Shown here one piece after another: positions 1 through 5,340 of a DNA stretch of 6,742 nt. Below the pieces are notes generated by a model. The model worked only from the letters and a program-made list of their open reading frames with translations, was not told the origin of the DNA and did not search any database. The stretch is from an uncultured Clostridia bacterium. Its GTDB lineage: Bacteria > Bacillota > Clostridia > Oscillospirales > CAG-272. A program made the translations under genes and the position numbers. How positions within the stretch are numbered: the first letter of the stretch is position 1; each line of letters begins with the position of its first letter. The stretch is from the NCBI GenBank assembly GCA_937898155.1, contig CALEJO010000025.1, positions 1 through 6,742 on the forward strand, given 5' to 3'.

Positions 1-537
1 AACACGATCGTCCGCGGCAACATCGCGAGCGAGTCGACGTACGGCGTGTTCTCGTCCGGAGGACAGGACAACCGGATCGAGCGCAACGTCATCGTCAACA
101 CACGCAACGAGGCGGTCCGCCGCTGGAATCTGGGGCTGATGGGCGGAGAGCGCCCGTTCTGGCACCGCATCTGGGGCAAGACGAACGACTCGACGCGGGC
201 AAGCTATCTGATGAAGCCGCTCCTCGACAAGGGCGGGCTCTACGGCATGTCGTTCTGGAAGGACCGCTACACGAACCAGCTCCGTCCGCTCGCCTTCACG
301 AACACGGTGCTCGGCCACTCCTCGCACTTCTGCCGCATCGTGAACAACGTCATCGCGGGGTCGGCGCCGGTGCATCTCGTCGATCCCGAGGTGACGGAGG
401 AAACGACCGTCGTCGCGGACAACGCCTCGTTCGTCGGTTCGGCGGAAGTCGAGGCGGGAACCCTGACCCTGACGGACTACAAGGCCCTCGGCTCGGAGCG
501 CCCGATCACCGTGTCGAGCGGCGTCTCGTCGGCGTAG
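1..537 (+). CDS. C-terminal part of a parallel beta-helix protein (5' end outside window)
   Basis: The frame is open from base 1 to a TAG at 535-537 and gives 178 residues. The first third has the spaced Asn/Ile/Val pattern of parallel beta-helix (PbH1-type) repeats, for example NTIVRGNIA and NRIERNVIVN. A Trp- and Arg-rich stretch follows (RPFWHRIWGK, YGMSFWKDRY), then another beta-helix-like turn (CRIVNNVIAG) and a Thr/Ser/Val-rich tail. Such folds are common in secreted polysaccharide lyases, glycosidases and surface proteins, but no catalytic motif lets me name a substrate, and the N-terminus with any signal peptide is missing. By hand count only 14 of 178 sense codons end in A or T; all Lys codons are AAG and all Phe codons TTC, unlike the rest of the window. 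A GTG at 46 is in frame but is only an internal Val. It overlaps the convergent mutS2 end by 61 bp. Coding status is fairly sure; function is not. Confidence 0.7.
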   Translation, partial: NTIVRGNIASESTYGVFSSGGQDNRIERNVIVNTRNEAVRRWNLGLMGGERPFWHRIWGKTNDSTRASYLMKPLLDKGGLYGMSFWKDRYTNQLRPLAFTNTVLGHSSHFCRIVNNVIAGSAPVHLVDPEVTEETTVVADNASFVGSAEVEAGTLTLTDYKALGSERPITVSSGVSSA

Positions 538-2486
538 GGACGCTTCAACCGCTCCTGGTCGATGAAGATCTCCACCGTCTTCGGATCGACGGGATCGAGC
601 TTATCGCTGTTCTGCTTCAAGTGGAGCTTGATATCGCGGCGCGTTTCTTCGAGCGCCTTGGCGAGATTGTCGCTTTCGCGCTCTTTTTTGACCTTTTCCA
701 GCTCCGCAAAAATATATTCGCTCGATGCCTTTGCGCTCTCGATCATGCGGACCGCCGTCGCGCGCGCCTTTTCCAGCTCGCGTTCCGCGTCGCGTTCGCG
801 CCGTGCCACAAAGGTGTCCATCTCCGCCTTTTCCGCTTTGGCGGCGGCGAGCGCCGTCTCCGCCTCGGCTTTGGCTTTTTCCATCGCGATGCGCTCCGCT
901 TCGAGTCGCTCGATCACGTCTTCGAAACGACGGTTTTCGCCCGAGACGTAGCGTTCGGCGCGCGCGATCACTTCCTCGGGAAGTCCGAGTTTTTGCGAGA
1001 TCGCAAACGCGTTCGATTTGCCCGGCGTGCCGAGGATCAGCCGATAGGTCGGGCGAAGCGTTTCCACGTCAAATTCACACGAGGCGTTGCAAACGCCTTC
1101 GGTGTCGAGCGCGAACGATTTCAGCTCCGCGTAGTGCGTCGTCGCGGCGCAAAGCGCGCCCTTTTCGCGCACGGATTCGAGGATGGAGACGGCAAGCGCC
1201 GCGCCCTCGACGGGATCGGTGCCCGCGCCGACTTCATCGAAAAGGACCAGCGTCCGCTCGTCGGTTTTGGCGAGGATATCCACGATATTGACCATGTGCG
1301 AGGAAAACGTCGAAAGCGATTGTTCAATGCTCTGCTCGTCCCCGATGTCCGCGAGGATATCGTCGAAAATGCAAAGAATCGAGCCGTCCGCCGCGGGGAT
1401 ATGCAGTCCCGCCTGCGCCATCATGGCGAACAGCCCGAGCGTTTTCAGCGTGACGGTCTTGCCGCCCGTGTTCGGTCCCGTGATGATCAGCGTATCGAAC
1501 GATTTGCCAAGCGAAACCGTGATCGGCACGACCGTGTCCGCCGTGATCAGCGGATGGCGCGCCTTGTTGAGGAAGATTTCGCGTCCCGCGGAGATTTCGG
1601 GTGCCATGCCGTTCATTTTGAACGAAAGCTGGCTTTTGCCGAAAATAAAAGCGAGAAGCGTGATATTGCGATAGTTTTCGGTCAGCGCGGTGCCGGCGTT
1701 CGCCACGTCCGCGGAGAGCGACGAGAGGATGCGCTCGATCTCGTCGGCTTCCCGCCGTTCGAGCACGCGAAGCTCGTTGTTCGCCTCGACGACAGAGAGT
1801 GGCTCGATAAACAGCGTCGCACCCGACGCGGACGTATCGTGGACGAGACCTTTGATCTCGCCGCGGTATTCCTGTTTGACGGGAATGACGTAGCGCCCGT
1901 CGCGCATCGTGACAATCTGCTCTTGCAGATATTTCGAATACGTCGTGCCCGTAATGAATTTTTGAAGCGATTCGCGGATCTTGCCGTTCTCGATCCGCAT
2001 ATGGCGGCGAATGTCGTAAAGCGTCTCGCTCGCCGTGTCCGCGACGGTTTCCTCGTTCTGAAACGTGCGGGCGATCTTGTCTTCGAGGAAGCGGTTCGGC
2101 GTCAGCCGCGCAAAATACTCGTCGAGCGCCGTCGCTTCGGCGTGATCGGCGTTGCGGTATTCGCCGAGCACGCGCGCCGCCGACAGCACGCGCCCCACCG
2201 CGAGCAGATCGGGGATCATGAGCGTCGCGCCCTTGTCCGCGCGCTCCACGGAGGACGTGATATCCGTGACACCGTAAAACGGCGGCATCCCTTTGAGCGT
2301 CTGCATCGCAGAAGCGGCGTCGGTCTCCGCGAGCATCCGCCGCACCACGTTCAGTGAGCGCGACGGGCGAAGCCCGAGCGCCAGCTCTTTCGCGCCCTCG
2401 GTCGGGCACACGGCGGCGAGCATCTCGCGGATTTTGTCAAATTCGAGCGTTTTGGACGCCCGTTCAAAATATTTTCTCGGTTCCAT
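477..2486 (-). CDS. mutS2: MutS2-family ATPase, C-terminally truncated (no KOW or Smr domain)
   Basis: The product has 669 residues. MutS2 proteins act on DNA recombination intermediates and, in Bacillus subtilis, on collided ribosomes. The N-terminal core and clamp cover about residues 1-320, with the family segment TMRDGRYVIPVKQEYRGEIK at 193-212. The ATPase domain has Walker A GPNTGGKT (337-344), the signature region QSLSTFSSHM (389-398), Walker B LVLFDEVGAGTDP (413-425) and TTHY (449-452). A long Glu/Ala/Lys coiled coil runs from about 520 to 625. In typical family members of about 780 residues, KOW and Smr domains follow. Here there is only an unrelated tail of about 44 residues (SDKLDPVDPKT to the end), partly encoded opposite the beta-helix gene. 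The ATG is chosen because it overlaps the upstream stop (TGATG) and the product begins like the family. No strong Shine-Dalgarno precedes it, so translation is probably coupled to the upstream gene. Identity is near certain; whether the truncation is natural is open. Confidence 0.93.
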   Translation of the reverse strand: MEPRKYFERASKTLEFDKIREMLAAVCPTEGAKELALGLRPSRSLNVVRRMLAETDAASAMQTLKGMPPFYGVTDITSSVERADKGATLMIPDLLAVGRVLSAARVLGEYRNADHAEATALDEYFARLTPNRFLEDKIARTFQNEETVADTASETLYDIRRHMRIENGKIRESLQKFITGTTYSKYLQEQIVTMRDGRYVIPVKQEYRGEIKGLVHDTSASGATLFIEPLSVVEANNELRVLERREADEIERILSSLSADVANAGTALTENYRNITLLAFIFGKSQLSFKMNGMAPEISAGREIFLNKARHPLITADTVVPITVSLGKSFDTLIITGPNTGGKTVTLKTLGLFAMMAQAGLHIPAADGSILCIFDDILADIGDEQSIEQSLSTFSSHMVNIVDILAKTDERTLVLFDEVGAGTDPVEGAALAVSILESVREKGALCAATTHYAELKSFALDTEGVCNASCEFDVETLRPTYRLILGTPGKSNAFAISQKLGLPEEVIARAERYVSGENRRFEDVIERLEAERIAMEKAKAEAETALAAAKAEKAEMDTFVARRERDAERELEKARATAVRMIESAKASSEYIFAELEKVKKERESDNLAKALEETRRDIKLHLKQNSDKLDPVDPKTVEIFIDQERLKRPYADETPLDTVIGRSEPRAL

Positions 2487-2713
2487 CAGTCATCGAGTGA
2501 AATCACTTCCATCTCGGGAAGCGGTCGTTTCTCCTTCGGATTGCGTTTGAGCGGATCGTAGCGGAATTTGCGGCACACGCTGTCCTCGCTGACGATCCCT
2601 TTTTTGGGGCAGATGACGTCCGCGCACTCGCGCGCCGTATTCGGGATCGGCGTGCCGAACTCACAAAACGCGCACGCGCGCTCGATGATTTCTTCTTTCT
2701 TTTTCTTTGCCAT
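2486..2713 (-). CDS. Small Cys-rich, zinc-ribbon-like protein, function unknown
   Basis: This gene encodes 75 residues. A Lys-rich start (MAKKKKEE) is followed by five cysteines: CAFC at 14-17, then Cys30, Cys35 and Cys47. The conserved-looking segment CPKKGIV...CRKFRYDPLKR follows, and the C-terminus is acidic. The cysteine spacing suggests a small metal-binding, probably zinc, fold. I recall similar short uncharacterised proteins in Clostridia (Cys pairs followed by KKG and CRKFxYDPLKR) but know no function. The start is supported by a purine-rich site (GGGGGGGA at 2728-2721) seven bases upstream of the ATG and by a promoter just before it. Its TGA overlaps the mutS2 ATG by one base, so the two are very likely one operon with coupled translation. 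The pairing may reflect a role in nucleic-acid or ribosome quality control, but that is inference from position only. Confidence 0.8.
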   Translation of the reverse strand: MAKKKKEEIIERACAFCEFGTPIPNTARECADVICPKKGIVSEDSVCRKFRYDPLKRNPKEKRPLPEMEVISLDD

Positions 2714-2720
2714 GGCGGAG

Positions 2721-2728
2721 TCCCCCCC
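2721..2728 (-). promoter_or_regulatory. Ribosome binding site of the small Cys-rich gene (G7 tract)
   Basis: On the minus strand seven consecutive G residues followed by A lie seven bases upstream of the ATG at 2713. This is a Shine-Dalgarno-like purine run made of a homopolymer instead of the usual AGGAGG. It fixes the start of the small gene and probably feeds ribosomes to mutS2 by coupling. Confidence 0.55.
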
Positions 2729-2747
2729 AATTTATGATTCTGTTTTT

Positions 2748-2776
2748 ATTATAACGTATCTCTTTTCATTTTTCCA
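2748..2776 (-). promoter_or_regulatory. Sigma-A-type promoter for the small Cys-rich gene and mutS2
   Basis: On the minus strand a perfect -10 box TATAAT (2753-2748) is preceded, after a 17-base spacer, by TGGAAA (2776-2771), which matches 4 of 6 positions of TTGACA. The flanking sequence is markedly AT-rich in an otherwise GC-rich window. The predicted transcript would start near 2741, leaving a leader of about 28 bases that contains the G7 ribosome binding site. The -10 box contains the stop codon region of ylbJ, so the promoter is embedded in the end of the preceding gene. This would let the small gene and mutS2 be expressed in growing cells independently of ylbJ. Confidence 0.65.
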
Positions 2777-3840
2777 CCCTTTTTTCGAAAAAATGTTGGT
2801 TTTTTGCGGATTTTCCGTGCCGCGAGGATGCCGAACGCCGCCAAGAGCGCGATGAGGCCCGTCGGCAGAAGTCCGACGCCGTCGCCGAGCGCGGAAAAAC
2901 CCGCACAGACGAGGGCAAATGTCGCCCTGCCGCGCAGATAGCCCTCCCTTCCGAATGCGTCGCCGACGCGGTCGGCGACCTGCATTTGCACCGAAATCCC
3001 ACCATAGCCGAGCATCGCGCCCGCCGGCGCCGCGCGGACGGCGCGCGGAAGCGCTGTCTTTTTCGCCAGCGAGGCGAGCCCGCCCGTCAGTTCGAGCGCA
3101 CCGCGCAGGAGCGTGCCGACAAGCGACGTTTGCGGCAGTCCGAGCCGCATCGCCACGGCAAGCAACGCGTCGGACAGCACGCAAAAATAAAGCACAAACG
3201 CGCAAATCGAAAGAAGCGCGAGCGCCCCCTCCGCGATCGCGGTCGCGTAAGCACTCCCTTTTCTCGTTTCGCGCGCGGAAGAAGACAAAACCGACGTTTC
3301 GCCCCGCCGCGCGTCGGCGGTCGCGAGGACGAGGAGAAGCGCCGAGACGGTCTGCGCAAAAAAGAGCATCACGCCGAAATTCCGGTCGCCGAAAAACGCG
3401 CCGCCGACCGTGCCGATCACAAAGCCCGCACCCGCCGCGTTGCAAAACGGCAAGAGCGACGTCGCCTCCTCCGCCGAAATCTCCTCGCGCCGCACAAGCG
3501 CCGCGAGCGAGACCGCGCCCATCGGAAAGCCGGCGACAAGCCCGATCGTCAGCGCGACGAGCCCGCCCGAAGACACGCCGAGCGGTGCGCAAAGCCGACG
3601 GAGCGGCGTTTTGGCGATCCACGTGCCGATGTCAGACGCGATCAGGATTTTCGCGCCGATCAGAAACACCGCGAGCGACGGGATCACCGCCCCGCCGCAA
3701 AGTGCGAGCGCCTGCCGCGCCGACGCCGCCGTTTCCGCCGGACGGATCAGCGAATATCCCATCAAAAAAATCGCGGGGATCATCGCGCCCGCACGCAAAA
3801 AAAGAGCCCGTTTTCGTTTTATTACGACCGCCTCCCGCAT
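2749..3840 (-). CDS. ylbJ: YlbJ-type sporulation integral membrane protein
   Basis: From the ATG at 3840 the product has 363 residues. YlbJ belongs to the nucleoside-recognition/Gate-domain membrane proteins; in B. subtilis it is a mother-cell (sigma-E) sporulation protein. After a KRKR patch come several hydrophobic segments. The Gly-rich helix GLVAGFPMGA lies at 100-109, followed by the family hallmark LLPFCNAAGAGFVIGTVGG (129-147). A second half repeats the style with ALELTGG (248-254) and GYGGISVQMQ (278-287). The C-terminus is basic. The frame stays open to an ATG at 3912, but that start would overlap yqfC and its ribosome binding site and is rejected. The true start is unclear: the ATG at 3840 has a poor ribosome site, while a strong GGGAGG lies inside the reading frame just downstream (see the separate entry). 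The gene is divergent from yqfC-yqfD, which fits joint use in the mother cell. Confidence 0.85.
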   Translation of the reverse strand: MREAVVIKRKRALFLRAGAMIPAIFLMGYSLIRPAETAASARQALALCGGAVIPSLAVFLIGAKILIASDIGTWIAKTPLRRLCAPLGVSSGGLVALTIGLVAGFPMGAVSLAALVRREEISAEEATSLLPFCNAAGAGFVIGTVGGAFFGDRNFGVMLFFAQTVSALLLVLATADARRGETSVLSSSARETRKGSAYATAIAEGALALLSICAFVLYFCVLSDALLAVAMRLGLPQTSLVGTLLRGALELTGGLASLAKKTALPRAVRAAPAGAMLGYGGISVQMQVADRVGDAFGREGYLRGRATFALVCAGFSALGDGVGLLPTGLIALLAAFGILAARKIRKKPTFFRKKGGKMKRDTL

Positions 3841-3845
3841 ACATT
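3816..3845 (+). promoter_or_regulatory. Sigma-E-type promoter driving yqfC-yqfD
   Basis: CATACATT at 3838-3845 agrees fully with the Bacillus sigma-E -10 consensus (CATACAHT). Fourteen bases upstream, GTTTTATT (3816-3823) matches 6 of 8 positions of the -35 form GTCATATT. The predicted start of transcription is near 3852, about 48 bases before yqfC, with a strong ribosome site in between. Sigma-E is the early mother-cell sigma factor, and yqfC-yqfD of B. subtilis belong to its regulon, so family knowledge and sequence agree. The -10 box lies over the upstream ATG candidate of divergent ylbJ, and the -35 box lies inside its reading frame. Confidence 0.7.
3831..3836 (-). promoter_or_regulatory. 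GGGAGG ribosome-site-like sequence inside the ylbJ 5' region
   Basis: On the minus strand GGGAGG is followed after eight bases (CGGTCGTA) by an in-frame ATA (3822-3820), then codons for KRKRALFLRAGAMIPAIF, a natural-looking membrane protein N-terminus. No ATG, GTG or TTG lies at a usable distance; the next in-frame candidates are TTG at 3798 and ATG at 3783. It is either coding sequence behind the ATG at 3840 that happens to look like a ribosome site, or the site for a rare AUA start. I cannot decide. Confidence 0.35.
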
Positions 3846-3853
3846 GATAGTCC

Positions 3854-3882
3854 AACCTATGCGTGCGGCGCGCCTCGTATGC
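3854..3882 (-). promoter_or_regulatory. Possible weaker sigma-E-like promoter for ylbJ
   Basis: On the minus strand GCATACG (3882-3876) is followed after 14 bases by CATAGGTT (3861-3854). These partly match the sigma-E -35 (KMATATT, 5 of 7) and -10 (CATACAHT, 6 of 8). Transcription would start near 3847. That leaves only a few bases before the ATG at 3840, but about 25 bases before the ATA at 3822 with GGGAGG in between. The match is loose in a GC-rich region, so it is a suggestion supported mainly by ylbJ being a sigma-E gene elsewhere. Confidence 0.3.
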
Positions 3883-3900
3883 GCCCGAAAGGAGCAACCG

Positions 3901-4149
3901 ATGAAACATCAACCGAAAACGACGCCCCTATTGCCGAAAGAGACCGTCGAGATCGCCGCGCGGCGCGAGCTGCTCGTCGGCGGTGTCTGCGGCATCGCCG
4001 ACTATTCGCCCGAACGCATCGGCATCCGCACGGGCGAGGGCATCCTTGCCGTCTGCGGCAATCATCTGACCATGTGCTGGGCGGGCGAAAAGCGGCTGAT
4101 GCTCCGCGGGCAGATCCTCTCCGTCACGATGGAAAAGGAGCGCCCATGA
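3901..4149 (+). CDS. yqfC: Sporulation protein YqfC (YabP/YqfC family)
   Basis: This gene encodes 82 residues, the usual size for the family. The order of segments matches YqfC: a leading LPKETVEIAARRELLVGG, then CGIADYSPERIGIRTGEGIL (acidic/aromatic turn followed by the IRT strand), then the G-N-x-L strand (VCGNHLTMCW) and a closing RGQILSVTMEK strand. The protein is probably a small beta-rich cytosolic or membrane-associated factor; its exact biochemical role is not established. The start is set by AAAGGAG at 3888-3894, six bases before the ATG. The gene follows a sigma-E-type promoter and overlaps yqfD by four bases (ATGA at 4146-4149). Together these indicate one mother-cell operon. It is divergent from ylbJ. 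Confidence 0.9.
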   Translation: MKHQPKTTPLLPKETVEIAARRELLVGGVCGIADYSPERIGIRTGEGILAVCGNHLTMCWAGEKRLMLRGQILSVTMEKERP

Positions 4150-5324
4150 GCCGCCTCTGGGACCGTCTGCGCAGCTACTGCGAGGTCGCCGTCGAGCCCG
4201 CCGACGGCAAAGCGGCGCTCTCGTTTCTCCTCCAAAACGAAATCCCGTTTTTCGATCTGCGCACCGAAGAAAACACCGTTCGCCTCTCTCTCTATCCGCG
4301 CTATGCCCGCCTTTATCGCGCCCTGCGCGGCGACGCGCGCTTTGCCGGAGAAACGCGCACGTGGCACGGCTCGCTCGCGCTTTGGCACCGTCTGCGTCCG
4401 CGCGTCGGACTGCTCGTCGGCGCAGGACTCGCGCTCGTCGGCATGATCTTTTCCTCGCTCGTCGTCTGGGATATCACCGTCACGGGCAATACGCGCGTGC
4501 CGACCGACGAGATCCTCGCGGCGCTCGACGAGGAAGGTGTGCGGCTCGGCGCGTTTTCGCCCGCGCTCGACGCGGAGAAGATCGAGCGAACGCTCGTGCT
4601 TCGCCTGCGCGATCTTTCGTGGGTCAGCTTAAATCTGCGCGGGACGGTCGCCGCCGTCGAGGTGCGGGAACGGCAGGAGAACCCGCTCACTGCCGACCTT
4701 GCCGCGCCGTCCAACCTCGTCGCCGTCTGCGACGGACAGATCGAAACGCTCGAAATCACGGGCGGTGCCGCCGCCGTTCGTCGCGGGCAGATCGTCAAGG
4801 CAGGCACGCTTCTCGTCAGCGGCGTAATTGATTCCAGCGCCGTCGGCTATCGCCTCGTCCGCGCCCGCGGCGAGGTTTATGCCCGCGTCTCTTGTGCGTA
4901 TGACGCCGAAATTCCGTTTTCTTACGAGGAAAAAATCTATACAGGCGACGTTTCGACGCAAAAAAGCATCATTTTTTTCGCAAAACGCGTAAATCTTTTC
5001 AAAAAAGCCAACATTTCCCCCGATAATTGTGATAAAATAGAGAAAGAACGACGGCTCTATCTCTTCGGCAAGATCAAATTGCCGATCACCGTCGTCGAAA
5101 CGACGCTCCTCCCTTACGAGATGTGCCCGCGCACGCGCACCGTTGCCGAGGCAAAGCGGAAAGCGGTCGAAACGCTCGTTTCCCGCATCGGCGAGGAGCT
5201 GGCGGACGCGACGATCCTCGCACGCACGACGATGTTCACCGAAGCCGAATCCGCCGTCCGCCTGCGCGCGGAGATCGAATGTATCCGCAATATCGCGGCA
5301 GAGGTCCCGATCGGAACCGACTGA
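4146..5324 (+). CDS. yqfD: Sporulation protein YqfD
   Basis: The product has 392 residues, typical of the family. The N-terminal soluble part (1-85) is followed by one clear membrane segment at about 86-108 (VGLLVGAGLALVGMIFSSLVV). Next comes WDITVTGNTRVPTDEIL, the start of an extracytoplasmic domain in which helix EKIERTLVLRLRDLSWVSLNLRG and the VEVRE strand are recognisable. The family segment FFAKRVNLFKK (277-287) precedes DNCDKIEKE and LPITVVE. The C-terminal part is mixed helix and strand. The frame is open far upstream, but the ATG at 4146 is chosen because it follows AAAGGAG (4134-4140) by five bases, overlaps the yqfC stop, and gives the family length. The protein is expected in the mother-cell or outer forespore membrane during engulfment-stage sporulation; its molecular function is not well defined. 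Bases 4955-5050 are locally AT-rich, which the Lys/Phe/Asn/Ile content explains. Confidence 0.92.
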   Translation: MSRLWDRLRSYCEVAVEPADGKAALSFLLQNEIPFFDLRTEENTVRLSLYPRYARLYRALRGDARFAGETRTWHGSLALWHRLRPRVGLLVGAGLALVGMIFSSLVVWDITVTGNTRVPTDEILAALDEEGVRLGAFSPALDAEKIERTLVLRLRDLSWVSLNLRGTVAAVEVRERQENPLTADLAAPSNLVAVCDGQIETLEITGGAAAVRRGQIVKAGTLLVSGVIDSSAVGYRLVRARGEVYARVSCAYDAEIPFSYEEKIYTGDVSTQKSIIFFAKRVNLFKKANISPDNCDKIEKERRLYLFGKIKLPITVVETTLLPYEMCPRTRTVAEAKRKAVETLVSRIGEELADATILARTTMFTEAESAVRLRAEIECIRNIAAEVPIGTD

Positions 5325-5340
5325 CCGAAAGGACGTTTTT

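Noticed and set aside
621..2357. Long open plus-strand frame (578 codons) opposite mutS2
   Set aside because: It is an antisense shadow of a clear MutS2 gene in GC-rich DNA; the translation is Arg/Phe-rich and has no family motif or ribosome site.
2780..2793. Perfect palindrome TTTTTTCGAAAAAA
   Set aside because: It encodes Phe/Arg/Lys at the YlbJ C-terminus, has no loop and low stability, and is not a terminator; at most it adds AT-richness upstream of the promoter.
3841..3912. N-terminal extension of ylbJ to the ATG at 3912
   Set aside because: It would overlap the yqfC start and its ribosome site, and the added residues do not resemble a membrane protein N-terminus.
2919..4145. Upstream in-frame extension of yqfD
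   Set aside because: It runs antisense to ylbJ and across yqfC with an Arg/Pro/Ser-rich translation. The ATG at 4146 has a good ribosome site and gives the family length.
4955..5050. AT-rich island in yqfD with homopolymers and a GATAAAAT promoter-like string
   Set aside because: The frame continues intact through a conserved Lys/Phe/Asn/Ile-rich YqfD segment. No good -35 box or frameshift evidence is present.
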